Positions 7,487 to 16,922 of a stretch of 37,024 bases of DNA are shown one piece after another. The DNA is from Pseudomonadota bacterium (lineage in GTDB: Bacteria; Desulfobacterota; Desulfobulbia; Desulfobulbales; JAHJIY01): assembly GCA_018823175.1 (NCBI GenBank), contig JAHJIY010000019.1, positions 1 to 37,024 on the forward strand, written 5' to 3'. The notes below the pieces were generated by a model. That model saw only the letters and a list, made by a program, of their open reading frames with translations. It was not told where the DNA came from and ran no database searches. A program made the translations under genes and the position numbers. How positions within the stretch are numbered: position 1 is the stretch's first letter; the number at the start of each line of letters is the position of its first letter.

Positions 7487-7828
7487 TTATGCCTGTTGTT
7501 CATCAATGGGCAATATTTGTTTACCATGGCGAATTGGCAGTATGGAGATTCGCTTTTCATTTACCAAATAAACGATTCGATAATTACCGAACAATAACTT
7601 TCGAATGTCCTCCCTGTTTGATTCAGGAACAATCCTCCCAATGTTAGGAGAAGATTTGAGTATTTCGACTTTATCAAATAACGCTTCGATCCATTCTACT
7701 GCTGCGGTCGTTTTATCGGAAGGAGTTCCGATAACACTTATATGATTATTGATACCCGCAGTTCTATATACTGCCCCCCAAAAAACCACCCAGTCTGGCC
7801 GGTTTGTCTTTGAAGTGTTGAGACGCAT
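7487..7828 (-). CDS. RelE/ParE-family toxin-like protein
   Basis: 113 aa from the ATG at 7826-7828, chosen because it starts 14 nt after the stop of the preceding small gene; a longer frame exists. The C-terminal two thirds match the ParE/RelE pattern: a helix AAVEWIEALFDKVEILKSSPNIGRIVPE, then the strands IRKLLFGNYRIVYLVNEK and ISILPIRHGKQILP. The N-terminal 30 residues do not match the usual helix of the family, so this end may be diverged or frameshifted. Such toxins poison gyrase or cleave mRNA. No canonical ParD-type antitoxin is adjacent. Confidence 0.6.
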   Translation of the reverse strand: MRLNTSKTNRPDWVVFWGAVYRTAGINNHISVIGTPSDKTTAAVEWIEALFDKVEILKSSPNIGRIVPESNREDIRKLLFGNYRIVYLVNEKRISILPIRHGKQILPIDEQQA

Positions 7829-7842
7829 CCCCAACGCTTTGT

Positions 7843-8031
7843 TCAGTCGTTTCTGCCGGTTTTTAGATCTGATTGCCGCTCGGCAACATTCACTATCTTG
7901 CCGTCTTTCCAGATATAGCAAGGGGTTTTCGTCTTGCGCGCCAGGGAATGCGCCGCCTTGGCGGCTCGTTTCAGCGCGGCGTCAACGGCGGCGAACTCGG
8001 TGTTTTCTGGTGTTTTGGCTGTTTTTTTCAT
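7843..8031 (-). CDS. Small basic protein, possible antitoxin partner of the zeta-type toxin
   Basis: 62 aa. Its ATG overlaps the stop codon of the zeta-like gene (ATGA at 8028-8031), implying translational coupling. The sequence is helical and Lys/Ala-rich, ending in TPCYIWKDGKIVNV. Small proteins of this kind often accompany stand-alone zeta-like kinases. No motif proves an antitoxin role; the assignment is by position. Confidence 0.5.
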   Translation of the reverse strand: MKKTAKTPENTEFAAVDAALKRAAKAAHSLARKTKTPCYIWKDGKIVNVAERQSDLKTGRND

Positions 8032-8543
8032 CGGTTTTCTCCCCGAGTAATGATTTTCGGTACCTTGCCGGAATTGTCGTACAGGGTCCAGGCGTCAACG
8101 ATCCTCGCATAGACGCCGTGAAAGTTTTTCAAGCCGGAGTCGAATCGGCGGCGAATGTCCGGTTCCGGCACATGGTGCCCGCCTTGCGCCACCCGGGCAG
8201 CCACCCGCGCCACCGCCATGTCGGCGGACGGCAGGCTCAGGAACACCAACAGAATATGGGATCACTGGCTCCGGCAGTCCCGCAGTAGTTTACCATAGGT
8301 TCGCCCGCTCAGGGTGCTTTCAAAGGCAAAGCTTTTCTCCTGGCGGATTCTTTGATGAATTTCTTCCAGCATCAAACGCCCGGCCCGCAAGGCCACGGAT
8401 TCCGGTTTGAATGGTGATAGCCCGGCGGCAATCAGGTCGGCATTGATGAAATCCGGACAGTTCGCCTCATGGGGGAGGAACTCACGGGCGAAAGTGGTCT
8501 TGCCTGCGCCGTTGGGGCCGGCAATAACGATGATGCGTTGCAT
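8028..8543 (-). pseudogene. Zeta-type toxin (P-loop kinase), interrupted by one in-frame TGA
   Basis: The frame opens at ATG 8541-8543 after a GAGAGGT ribosome site, 32 nt past the restriction gene. It encodes a Walker A motif GPNGAGKTT (residues 9-17), FINADLIA with Asp35, and [14 protein letters not shown], all typical of zeta/PezT-like kinases (COG4185). Codon 94 is TGA (8262-8264). The same frame continues with SHILLVFLSLPSADMAVARVAARV, a GGH/P segment and RRRFDSGLKNF, the expected family C-terminus. No base shift is needed; one nonsense change (probably from TGG) explains it. No SECIS-like hairpin follows this TGA, so selenocysteine is unlikely. The N-terminal piece alone lacks part of the fold and is probably inactive. 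Confidence 0.8.
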
Positions 8544-8575
8544 ATTGTTACCTCTCGAGACCTTCCTGCTTCTCA

Positions 8576-11500
8576 TCATATATCCAGTTTCGGCAAACTT
8601 CTGACGATCTTCATGGTTTCCAAACTTACCGTGATGACCCGCATGAACAGTTCCAGCGGGTAGCGGGGGTTGTGCATGGTTTCCGTGGCCCAGTTGTTGG
8701 CGTCGTTGACGATGGTGCTGGCCTTGTCGGTTTTGACGCACTGGCGTTCCACCACCCAGTCCAGGGCCGGTTTGCCGTTGACGATGTAGTCGTAGGCTGC
8801 GAGCGGGATGTTGGTCAGGGTGATTTTGTCGTTGTAGTGCAGGGTGGTCAGATCCTTTTCCTTGCCCTGCTTGCCGTAGCGCATCTTTTCCACCCGGTAG
8901 TCACCATCGGTCAGCTTCTTGCTGGCGGTGACGATCTTGACCGGGTAGGGCTGCACGGTTTCATAGTTCAGGTGCAGTTCGGCCAGCGCCCGCCCCGCCT
9001 GGCTGAAGGCCCGGAAATCTGCACCGGACTTCACGCAGGGGATGCGCGGCAGTTCCTTGCTCAGGTTGTCGGCATAGCGTTCGCGGTATTCCGGCGAGTG
9101 CAGCAGGCCATAGACGTAATAGAACACCTCTTCCTTGCTGATGGTTTCACCGGGATAGGCCGCCTGGAAATGCGCCAGCCCCGCGTCGGTGATGGCGTCG
9201 CGGCGTTTTCTTTCCTTTGGGACTGGGGTGGAAGTGGTGAACAGATTGGTCTGGCCTGATGTTGCGTTTTCCGGCTCGTCGAACAGATACAGCGGGAAGC
9301 ATTGTGAATCGCCGTTGCAATGTAGGTCGGGCAAGGCATCAGCGATTAAGGCGATATGTCCATGCCCAGAATGCTTGGCATTCACCATGATTACCCGATT
9401 CTGAGTAGTAGTATCCGGGAAGATGCGCGGCACTAGAAAAACGTATTCATTCAGCTTGCGATTGAAATACAGCCACTGCTTGGTGAATGGGCGATACAAG
9501 CTTGGAGTCAGGTCATCGGCTTCAAAGGCAATGGTCCGATCTTTAACCAACTCTTGCTTCAAGGCACGAGTCCAACTAATGCGAGTGGAGTCGGTATCGA
9601 TAAAATCATTAACCTTGGCTTCTCTAGCCTTCCTATCTAGCTCGGAATGAGATTTATAAAATCTTGTAACTTCGCAGTTATAGAAGTCTGTCATACGCGC
9701 CACGTTGCTAGCCGTAGCTAACTTTGAGGCGTTGTAGCACCACGCATCGCGATTGGTAGCCACGCCCAGCGAGAAAACCTCAAATAGCTTGAGCGCATCC
9801 CTCTTCTTGTCACCCAGCACGATGAATTCGCCAAAACTGTCGTCACGTTGTTTGAGCCAGTCGCCGTGCTGGTCTGGGGTTATGACGCTCCAGACTTTGG
9901 CTTCAGTGATCCCGGCGATGCTGGCGAAGGCACTGACTTTCTCCAGCTTCTCTTCGCGGCTCAGGTAGTCGCCGATGTCGTGAAAGTGTATCTGACCATG
10001 CTGGGCGTTCGGATTTTTAACCAACATGGTAATGGCAATGGGGGCGCGACTGCCGCTGCCGAAAATCTTGCCGCCTTCTCGGCGCGACATTTCACCCTGG
10101 GTGCGCTGGTTGCCGCGCAGGTGAAAGACATGGATGCTGGAAAACTCCTCAGCCAGGCATTGGCGCAGACCGTCGGAAGTATTAGCCTCTAGAAATCCGG
10201 CATTAGTAACAAAGCCAATCACCCCTGCATTCCCGATGCGATCAGACGCCCACCGAATAGCGCGGATATAACTGTCGTACATATTTCTGACATTGCCCGC
10301 ACCCGAACGCGCAGCATAGGTGTTTCGGATGCGACTATCTAGATATGGATAAGCGACATTCTGGTTTGTGTCGTTTGCGGTTTCTTGTCCTACGGAATAT
10401 GGCGGGTTGCCGAAGATTACCCGGATATCCAGCTTCTTCTGGCGCTTGCGGCGGGCGCTGTTCTTCAGCAGCAGTTGGTCGATCAAATCTTCCTTTTCGT
10501 GGAGCTGGAAGGTGTCGGTGAGACAGATACCCTCGAAGGGCTGGTAGTCGCCGCCGACGATGCTGTGATAAACCGCCTCGATATTGATGGCGGCGATGTA
10601 ATAGGCCAGCAGGACGATCTCGTTGGCGTGGATTTCGTGCTTGTACTTGTAGGGCAGCTCTTCCGGGGCAATCAGGCCGCTTTGCAGCAATCGGGTAACG
10701 AAGGTGCCGGTGCCGGTAAAGGGGTCGAGGATATGCACCCCTTTGCTGCCCAGGGTTTGACCGAACTCGGTTTGCAGCAGGTGGTTGACGCTGTGGATGA
10801 TGAAATCGACCACCTCCACCGGGGTGTAGACGATGCCCAGCCGCTCGGTCATTTTGGGGAAGGCGTTGCGGAAGAATTTGTCGTAGAGCTCAACGACGAT
10901 CTTCTGCTTGCCGGCCGCGTTGTCGATGCCCTCGGCGCGTATTTTGACGCTGTCGTAGAAGGTTTGCAGGGTGTCGGCTTCCTTGTTCAGGTTGTGTTCT
11001 TGCAGCACGTCCAAAACATCCTGCATGGCCTGGGACATGGGGTTGTGCTTGGCAAAGCTGTAACCCTCAAAGAGAGAATCAAAGACCGGCTTGGTGATCA
11101 GGTGCTGGGCGAGCATTTCGATGATATCGCTGTCGCTGATGCTGTCATTCAAGTCGTCGCGCAGTTCGAGCACGAAGGCTTGAAAAGCTTCGATCTCTTT
11201 AGTGTTGGCGGGGTTTTCCAGGATGCCGGTGATCCGGTCGATGTGGGTGCGGGCGATCTTGGCGATGTCGTTGGCCCACTCTTCCCAGTGGTGGCGGTTG
11301 CCGCATTTCTGCACCACCTTGGCGTAGATGGCCCGCTCGAAATCGCCGATCTCGACGAACATTTTATAGGTAGGATTTTCGCCGGGCTTTGTCCTTTTTG
11401 ACTTCTTGCCGAGTTGATCGGTGCCGCGACCGGTGAATTCTTCCTGGGGGCCTTTGGCTTTTTTCTGGCGTTTTTCGATCTTATCGCTGATGGCGATGAC

Positions 11501-13483
11501 CTCCATTTTATTGGGGTCTTTACCGATCAGATCGAGCTTGTTGACCATGGCGTCAAAGCGGTCATCGTGGGAGCGGAGCGCCTGCAAGACTTGCCAGACT
11601 ACAGCGTAGGTCTTGTTGTCGGCCAGGGCCTCGTGGGGCTCCATGCCGGCCGGGATGACCACCGGCAGGATGACGTAGCCACGCTTTTTGCCCGGCGCGG
11701 TGCGCATCACCCGACCCACCGACTGCACCACATCGACCTGGGAATTTCGCGGGGTCAGGAAGAGCACGGCGTCGAGGGCGGGGACATCTACGCCTTCCGA
11801 GAGACAGCGGACATTGCTCAGGATGCGGCAGGTGTTTTCCGCCGGCTCACCTTTGAGCCAGTCGAGCTTGGTTTCCTTCTCGCCGGCGTTCATACTGCCA
11901 TCGACATGGGCGGCCTCGCAGGCGAGGTTGGCGCTGTTCTCGGTGTCTTCCGCCTGGTAGGCCTCGACCACCTTCTGGAACATGGCGGCGATCTGCTTGG
12001 AGCTGACCTTGTGGACCTTGGCCCCGTGGGAGATTTCAATAACCTGGCAGAAGGCCACGGCCCGACGCATGGCGGCGTGGTCGCCCAGCAGGCTGTCACC
12101 GCTCAAACCCTGCTTGGCGAGGGCCTTCCAGCAGCCGACGATCTTGGCGGCGTCGTCCACCTTGAGCTGATTGTCCTCGTCTTTCAATAGAGTTTGCAGG
12201 CGGCGGCTGACGTGCGCCTCTTCCACCGCCAGGACGATGACCTTGTAATCGACCAGCAGACCGCGCTTGACCGCCTCCGAGAAGGAGATGACGTGGAGAT
12301 TTTTGCCGTAGAGATCTTCATCATCCATCGAACAGAGGGCGACGTTGTCCTTTTCGGCGCTGATCTTGGCACTGTCGCCGTAGATGCGGGGTGTGGCCGT
12401 CATATACAAACGCTTGGCGGCGCGGATAAACTTTTGGTCGTGGACCTGGACGAAGGCGCTTTCATCGTCGTCGCCAAAGGTGGCGCCGGTGGTGCGGTGT
12501 GCCTCGTCGCAGATGATCAGGTCAAAATCGGCCAGGCCGTGGTCGCGCTGGGCCCGGCTGATCACCGCGATGGAATGGTAGGTGGAAAAGACCACGCTCA
12601 TGTGCAGATGGTCGTGGCGTTTGGCCATCTCCGCCGCCAGCCGGTCGGGGACGGTGGTGGCCGGGTAACGCAGTTCGTGGGTGAAGGTCTGCACCGCGTC
12701 ATCGTCCTTCCGGCGTTTCTTGCCGACGTCGCTGTCTGAGCAAACCGCGAAGCTGTGCAGGGGGATATCGCTTTCCTGGGTCCATTCGGTGAGAGTTTGC
12801 GAGAGCAGGGAGAGGCTGGGCACCAGGAAGAGGACGCGCTTACCCGCCCCGGCCAGGCTCTCGGCAATCTTCAGGCTGGCGAAGGTCTTGCCGGTGCCGC
12901 AGGCCATGATCAGCTTGCCCCGGTCGGCTTGGGAGAAGCCGAATGTTACCGCGTTTAAGGCGTTGATCTGGTGGGGGCGCAGTTGCTTTTTGGGCTTTAG
13001 GGCCACCGCGCCCTTGGGCTGGTAGCGGCGCCAGTCGATCTGGCTGTTTTCCAGGTCGTGCAGGTCTATCTTGCTGACCGGCGGCTGCTGGTCGCGCAGG
13101 GCGTCCTCGGCGTGTTCGCTCCAGTGGTTGGTAGTGCAGATGATCACCCGGTGGCTGAAGGGCTTTTGGCCGGAGGCGGTAAAGAAACTGTCGATGTCGC
13201 TCTTTCTTATCCGGTATTCTTCCGCGTAGAACTTGCACTGGATGGCGTGGTACTCGCCGGTGCCGGTGGTTTTGGCCACCAGGTCGATGCCGGTATCGTG
13301 GCCGGGTAGTCCTTGTTGGCTGGCCCAGTCGGCGTAAGTCCAAACCTCGCAGTAAAGATCTCGGTAGATGGCTTCGTGGCGGAAATAGGCGAGAATCAGC
13401 TCTTCGAAATAGGTGCCTTTTTCGCGCTCGGTGGCGGCGGCATGGCGGAAGTTGTTCAGCAGCTTACTTAGTGATGATGTCAT
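8576..13483 (-). CDS. Type ISP restriction-modification enzyme (single-chain, LlaGI/LlaBIII-like)
   Basis: 1635 aa, similar in length to known Type ISP enzymes (about 1570-1620). Domains in order: an Mrr-like nuclease with Asp67 (GIDLVA) and QCK at 82-84; a superfamily 2 helicase/translocase with Walker A ACGTGKT at 194-200, DEAH at 326-329, TATP at 362-365 and motif [10 protein letters not shown] at 587-594; a helical coupler; an N6-adenine methyltransferase with DPFTGTGTF at 920-928 and NPPYS at 1026-1030; and a C-terminal target-recognition region to the end. One polypeptide methylates one strand of its site and, on unmethylated DNA, translocates and cleaves when two enzymes collide. All catalytic motifs look intact. 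A zeta-like toxin gene follows 32 nt downstream. Confidence 0.95.
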   Translation of the reverse strand: MTSSLSKLLNNFRHAAATEREKGTYFEELILAYFRHEAIYRDLYCEVWTYADWASQQGLPGHDTGIDLVAKTTGTGEYHAIQCKFYAEEYRIRKSDIDSFFTASGQKPFSHRVIICTTNHWSEHAEDALRDQQPPVSKIDLHDLENSQIDWRRYQPKGAVALKPKKQLRPHQINALNAVTFGFSQADRGKLIMACGTGKTFASLKIAESLAGAGKRVLFLVPSLSLLSQTLTEWTQESDIPLHSFAVCSDSDVGKKRRKDDDAVQTFTHELRYPATTVPDRLAAEMAKRHDHLHMSVVFSTYHSIAVISRAQRDHGLADFDLIICDEAHRTTGATFGDDDESAFVQVHDQKFIRAAKRLYMTATPRIYGDSAKISAEKDNVALCSMDDEDLYGKNLHVISFSEAVKRGLLVDYKVIVLAVEEAHVSRRLQTLLKDEDNQLKVDDAAKIVGCWKALAKQGLSGDSLLGDHAAMRRAVAFCQVIEISHGAKVHKVSSKQIAAMFQKVVEAYQAEDTENSANLACEAAHVDGSMNAGEKETKLDWLKGEPAENTCRILSNVRCLSEGVDVPALDAVLFLTPRNSQVDVVQSVGRVMRTAPGKKRGYVILPVVIPAGMEPHEALADNKTYAVVWQVLQALRSHDDRFDAMVNKLDLIGKDPNKMEVIAISDKIEKRQKKAKGPQEEFTGRGTDQLGKKSKRTKPGENPTYKMFVEIGDFERAIYAKVVQKCGNRHHWEEWANDIAKIARTHIDRITGILENPANTKEIEAFQAFVLELRDDLNDSISDSDIIEMLAQHLITKPVFDSLFEGYSFAKHNPMSQAMQDVLDVLQEHNLNKEADTLQTFYDSVKIRAEGIDNAAGKQKIVVELYDKFFRNAFPKMTERLGIVYTPVEVVDFIIHSVNHLLQTEFGQTLGSKGVHILDPFTGTGTFVTRLLQSGLIAPEELPYKYKHEIHANEIVLLAYYIAAINIEAVYHSIVGGDYQPFEGICLTDTFQLHEKEDLIDQLLLKNSARRKRQKKLDIRVIFGNPPYSVGQETANDTNQNVAYPYLDSRIRNTYAARSGAGNVRNMYDSYIRAIRWASDRIGNAGVIGFVTNAGFLEANTSDGLRQCLAEEFSSIHVFHLRGNQRTQGEMSRREGGKIFGSGSRAPIAITMLVKNPNAQHGQIHFHDIGDYLSREEKLEKVSAFASIAGITEAKVWSVITPDQHGDWLKQRDDSFGEFIVLGDKKRDALKLFEVFSLGVATNRDAWCYNASKLATASNVARMTDFYNCEVTRFYKSHSELDRKAREAKVNDFIDTDSTRISWTRALKQELVKDRTIAFEADDLTPSLYRPFTKQWLYFNRKLNEYVFLVPRIFPDTTTQNRVIMVNAKHSGHGHIALIADALPDLHCNGDSQCFPLYLFDEPENATSGQTNLFTTSTPVPKERKRRDAITDAGLAHFQAAYPGETISKEEVFYYVYGLLHSPEYRERYADNLSKELPRIPCVKSGADFRAFSQAGRALAELHLNYETVQPYPVKIVTASKKLTDGDYRVEKMRYGKQGKEKDLTTLHYNDKITLTNIPLAAYDYIVNGKPALDWVVERQCVKTDKASTIVNDANNWATETMHNPRYPLELFMRVITVSLETMKIVRSLPKLDI

Positions 13484-13571
13484 GTTAATTGCTATCCGCT
13501 TTAATCTTCCAGAAAATCAAGAAAGGCATAGGGCCATGGAAAATAAGAAAAATGATATTTCAGAGACCTGA

Positions 13572-13615
13572 CCTGAAAGCGCCGGGCCTCCCTAGACTTC
13601 AACTGAAAGTGCCGT
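13572..13615. repeat. Paired direct repeats resembling IS21-family terminal repeats
   Basis: CCTGAAAGCGCCG at 13572 and ACTGAAAGTGCCG at 13602, about 30 bp apart, the second preceded by TTCA. IS21-type ends carry several copies of a TTCAACTGAAA-type repeat. No IstA/IstB coding remains, so this would be a relic end between hicA and the restriction gene. Confidence 0.3.
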
Positions 13616-13746
13616 CCATTATGAGAATTCGGGGGGAGCAATACCTGATTGCCCCTTGTCGCTGCTTTCCGAAGCCGAAGGCGTAATGCGCCGGATGCAC
13701 TGGTACCGTGGGGTATCGGTCAGACTGCTATTGCGGGGCTATCCGT

Positions 13747-13971
13747 TTATGTGTTGTCATGGAGTTCTTCTCGCGAAAGATCGCAGTCTCGCAGGATTTG
13801 CGAGAATAGCCCTCGGCCGATCATCTCACCACGATGTACTGGTACCACCGTGCAGCGTCCGTCTGGGTGTTGGAGAAAATGGTGACTGCCCTTGACGCGA
13901 ACGACCTCAAAACCATACTTACGTAAAACCTTGATGAGGTGAGAGCCTGTAAGGGAAGGGAAAGTGCTCAT
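13747..13971 (-). CDS. hicA: HicA-family toxin (mRNA interferase)
   Basis: 74 aa. It shows the HicA double-stranded RNA-binding-like fold: LIKVLRKYGFEVVRVKGSHHFLQHPDG with the catalytic histidine in GSHH, then CTVVPVHRGEMIGRGLFSQILRDCDLSREEL. HicA cleaves mRNA when not bound by HicB. The ATG overlaps the stop of hicB (ATGA, 13968-13971), so the pair is co-translated with the antitoxin first. The sequence looks complete. Confidence 0.9.
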   Translation of the reverse strand: MSTFPSLTGSHLIKVLRKYGFEVVRVKGSHHFLQHPDGRCTVVPVHRGEMIGRGLFSQILRDCDLSREELHDNT

Positions 13972-14177
13972 GCAGTGATCGCCACGCGTTGTACCCCGAC
14001 AAATTCACTAACCAGGGGCTCCTCGACCTCCAAACAAAGTTCTATAGCCTCTCGAATGCGTTTCATTAGGACATCGAGTGATTTAGCCTGGGTATGACAG
14101 CCGCGCAACACCGGAACGGATGCCACAAAGTAACCGTCTGCATCCTTTTCGATGACTACACTAAATTCTCTGGTCAT
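13968..14177 (-). CDS. hicB: HicB-family antitoxin
   Basis: 69 aa from the ATG at 14175-14177, which has a strong AAGGAGGA ribosome site. The degraded RNase-H-like HicB fold is seen as FSVVIEKDADGYFVASVPVLRGCHTQAKSLDVLMKRIREAIELCLE. This is the short form lacking a C-terminal DNA-binding domain, so autoregulation by this protein is uncertain. It lies upstream of hicA, the reverse of the most common order, with a 4-nt overlap. Confidence 0.88.
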   Translation of the reverse strand: MTREFSVVIEKDADGYFVASVPVLRGCHTQAKSLDVLMKRIREAIELCLEVEEPLVSEFVGVQRVAITA

Positions 14178-14276
14178 GCTGTCCTCCTTGGGAAACCTGC
14201 TTTTATTGCGACACGGGGAGACTGCGCTGATTATAGACCTATTCTTCCTGAACATCAAGGGATGCAGGGAACAAAA

Positions 14277-14810
14277 AAAAGGGGATCATCCATTAAAACG
14301 ATTTCCGGGGATAGTTTATCTTGTACTTCGGGACATCCCTTAACATTTTAATTTTTATCGTAAATTGTAAAGGGGGCATCCATTAAAGGCCCTTGTCAAG
14401 AGATAGTCTTCTCCCATGGGATGGGAAAACCATTTTCCCCTCTTGGGAAGGTTAATATTCGTCGAGTTCTCCGTCGTGTGATCAAGGCTTCTTTTCCTGC
14501 ACCCGGTATTTCTATCTCATGTGTCGGTATCTTGCACCGCACCAGTCATCCATCAGGTTCAAGGCGTTTGAGGCAGGCAGTTGAGCTGATTGCCAACTGG
14601 CTGTCTCGGCCCCTGTCCGTTTCACGGACCCAGAAAATCAGCGGTTCCTCGTCGTGTCCAGTCAGATATGACAATCACAAATCTCATGGTTTTAAGCCAA
14701 CCCTTTAGTGGTTCACGACTCGGGCGGGAACAAGCCAAAATCACTGGGCGAGACGGCTGCCAATCAAATCCTGTGGTTATGCCAACCCCTTTAATGGATG
14801 ACCCCTTTTC
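14277..14810. mobile_element. Gene-free 534-bp segment bounded by 20-bp inverted repeats
   Basis: The left arm (14277-14297) and right arm (14790-14809) are inverted copies sharing AAAAGGGG and TCATCCATTAAA, differing by one inserted A. A third related motif, GGGGGCATCCATTAAAGG, lies inside at 14372-14389, and a diverged direct copy of the right end (GCCAACCCTTTAGTGG) lies near 14696. A hairpin GTCCGT-ttc-ACGGAC is in the middle. No convincing reading frame is present. This looks like a defective or non-autonomous mobile element, possibly two nested ones. It accounts for most of the gap between hicB and the DsrE-like genes; the remaining 130 bases show nothing. Confidence 0.45.
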
Positions 14811-14940
14811 AATGGTAAGGGGACTAAACTGTTACTTTCTTTCAGCATTGCCTCTTTTCATTTGAGCCTTTCTCTGTGTTGATAGAGTAAATAAGATATT
14901 GGCTCCTGATTATTGTAGGCAAATTCCCCCCCCGGTTACC

Positions 14941-15300
14941 TTAGAGCGTGATGATCTCGCGATCCATCATCTCGGCGGCAATGGTCGGGATATGAACGAT
15001 CTTCACACCCTCCACCAGGTCATCTTCGGTTATCTTATAGGTCTTGGCACAGGCGCCGCAAAGATACATCGGTACTTTTTCTTCCAGGAGGAGCGGAAAA
15101 AGATCGGCGACCGGTGCGAAATTTCTGCCACGGATGGTTTCCGCCATCCCTTTCTTTGCCAACATGGCGCCCTCGAAGATATAAAAGATGATCAGGTCCG
15201 CGCCCTCGCTCAGCAGAGAAGCGGCGAACGCTATCGCGGCATTGGCGCGATCCTGGTCATCGGTGGAATGGGTGATGGTCAAAATGAATTTTTTCTGCAT
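14941..15300 (-). CDS. DsrE/TusD-like sulfur-relay family protein
   Basis: 119 aa with an AAGGAGA ribosome site. It has the DsrE fold: FILTITHSTDDQDRANAAIAFAASLLSEGADLIIFYIFEGAMLAKKG, later YLCGACAKTYKITEDDLVEGVKI. The Cys pair in LCGAC sits where DsrE and TusD carry their sulfur-accepting cysteine. Such proteins pass persulfide sulfur between partners in the cytosol. It is the last gene of the ArsR-headed operon, 12 nt after a second DsrE-like gene. Confidence 0.8.
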   Translation of the reverse strand: MQKKFILTITHSTDDQDRANAAIAFAASLLSEGADLIIFYIFEGAMLAKKGMAETIRGRNFAPVADLFPLLLEEKVPMYLCGACAKTYKITEDDLVEGVKIVHIPTIAAEMMDREIITL

Positions 15301-15312
15301 GTCGTCTCCTTG

Positions 15313-15738
15313 TTAGAATACCAGATTCATGTCCGCCGGCATGACAATGTCGGTATAGTATGTTGCCGGGTCGGCCAGGGCAACGCCCTCAACGAAATCG
15401 CCGGCTGTAAACTCGAAAACCTCCTTGTTCAAGGGGCAGGCGAGCAGCCTCGCCCCTTCCATGTGCAGCATGAGCAGCAGTTCCTCGGGCATCGGCAGGT
15501 TCATCTCCTCCATGCGGGCCATGACCCGCTTCTGCTCTTCCTCCGGTTGGTCCGGCAGGCATTTCAGCTCCTTTATTTTCTCCCTGTGCACGGCGTTGAT
15601 GCCCCGGGAGCCGAAGAACACCGTCACCCTTGCCCCGGCCCGCTGCAGGCTGAGCGCAGTCATCAGGCCGTTGAATACCTGGCAGAGTTCGTCGTGCATG
15701 ATCATGATTGATGCTTTTTTTTCGGTCTTTTCCGTCAT
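15313..15738 (-). CDS. DsrE/DsrF/DrsH-like family protein
   Basis: 141 aa. The ATG overlaps the stop of the Fe-S protein gene (ATGA, 15735-15738). N-terminal SIMIMHDELCQVFNGLMTALSLQRAGARVTVFFGSRGI is typical of the COG2210 peroxiredoxin-like DsrE family. LLACPLNKEVF carries the later conserved Cys, and DFVEGVALADPATYYTDI closes the fold. Coupling to the Fe-S protein suggests the two interact or exchange sulfur or electrons; the reaction is unknown. Confidence 0.8.
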   Translation of the reverse strand: MTEKTEKKASIMIMHDELCQVFNGLMTALSLQRAGARVTVFFGSRGINAVHREKIKELKCLPDQPEEEQKRVMARMEEMNLPMPEELLLMLHMEGARLLACPLNKEVFEFTAGDFVEGVALADPATYYTDIVMPADMNLVF

Positions 15739-16922
15739 AGCGCAATCCTCCTGTTAAGTTTACGTTTCAGATACCAGCGGACGAACCAATTCTGCCACCC
15801 GTCATGGGCCTCGACCAGGGATTTTTTGTACGAAGCGCCAAAGACTAGATCGAGGATGTGCAGGGCCGGGACCTGGGAAGAAAAGCGTTCCCGGCAATGG
15901 GCGCAGTAGGTAACCACCGTGCCCCTGGCCTGGGCCGCCCGGTCCCGGGTATGGCGACCGGCCAGGGCGGTATTGCCGGTGGCCGCACACCCGCCGGCGC
16001 CGCAACACTGGGTCATTTCTTTATTGAAGCGGAACTCGTTCACCCGGTAGTCGAGCCGGCTCAGAATGGTCCGGATCGCCTGCCGGATCGCCGGTTGATG
16101 CCGGGCCGGGCAGGAATCGTGCAGAGTGACCTCGCCGCTGCCCTTTTTCGCCTCATTCGGCAGGCCCTCTTCCGCCATGATCTCGTAGATGGTGCGGAGT
16201 TTGATACCGCTGTTTTCCCGGAAGGTCTTGTGGCAGTTGATGCAGGCCAGCACCACCTCCTCCACGCCGTGCCTGGCGAACTCGTTCATGGTATTATCGA
16301 ATATTTTGCCGAACCGATCCAGGTCCCCCATATCCTTGCTGGGTTTGCCACAGCAGTTGAGGACCACGCCGATGCCGGGCATTTTCGCTTGCAGGTATTG
16401 GTATGCTTTCCAAACCAGTCCGGGCGCGTAGGCGGGGAAGGAACATCCCGGGAAAAAGACCCTTTTGGGCAGGGTCCCCTTGTGTTCTTCCGGCCCCCGG
16501 TTCAAGGCAAAAACCGGAGAAGAACTGAATATCTGATGATTTCTGATGCCTTTCAGCCGCGGGGTGAGAAAGTCATAGATAAAATCATCCGGCGGAATTC
16601 TCTCTTGCAACGGCTGAAATACCCTTACCCTGGCCTCATGACACATCCCGCCCGGATAGAGGTCGTATTTGCAGATCCGCTGGCACAAACCGCATAATGA
16701 ACAGGAATATGGGATCTCAATGTTTTCCAAGGGGTTGCGCACAAAACGTTTCGCCAATTCCTTGGGGGAATCGCATTAATACGTAAGAAATTTGCAGGCC
16801 TTGACGCAGGCCCCGCAATCCGTGCATTTTTCCAGTATTCTGCCGGTCTCGTTCCGCGGCTCAGCTGACGACGGTGAGTCCACTGCAGTTTCTGGATTTC
16901 CTCTTTTCAATGCCGGTTTCAT
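15735..16922 (-). pseudogene. Two-cluster Fe-S/CCG-domain (HdrB/GlpC-like) oxidoreductase, interrupted by in-frame TAA
   Basis: From ATG 16920-16922, which overlaps the preceding stop, the frame encodes a CX2CX2CX3C cluster (Cys33, 36, 39, 43: CTDCGACVKAC). It meets TAA at codon 49 (16776-16778), then continues in the same frame through CDSPKELAKRF to a second cluster (CSLCGLCQRIC). Two CCG half-motifs follow (FFPGCSFPAY with LNCCGKP; HDSCPARH with TQCCGAGG). The halves join exactly as in intact relatives of about 395 residues, so one nonsense change is the simplest reading. A TTG at 16755-16757 could restart a 340-aa product lacking the first cluster. Intact members shuttle electrons to or from heterodisulfide- or thiol-type substrates at the membrane. 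Confidence 0.75.

Noticed and set aside
8262..8264. TGA in the zeta-like toxin as a selenocysteine codon
   Set aside because: No stem-loop at 16-37 nt downstream and the family has no redox residue at this position; Trp to stop is simpler.
10385..12739. Long plus-strand open frames (up to 338 aa) across the restriction gene
   Set aside because: They are antisense shadows of the GC-rich Type ISP coding sequence, whose motifs are all on the minus strand; no ribosome sites or recognisable domains.
14421..14708. 95-aa plus-strand frame inside the inverted-repeat segment
   Set aside because: Unrecognised, no ribosome site, and its composition follows hairpin sequence rather than coding.
16776..16778. 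Recoding of the TAA in the Fe-S protein
   Set aside because: No known bacterial system inserts an amino acid at TAA; treated as nonsense, restart or sequence error.
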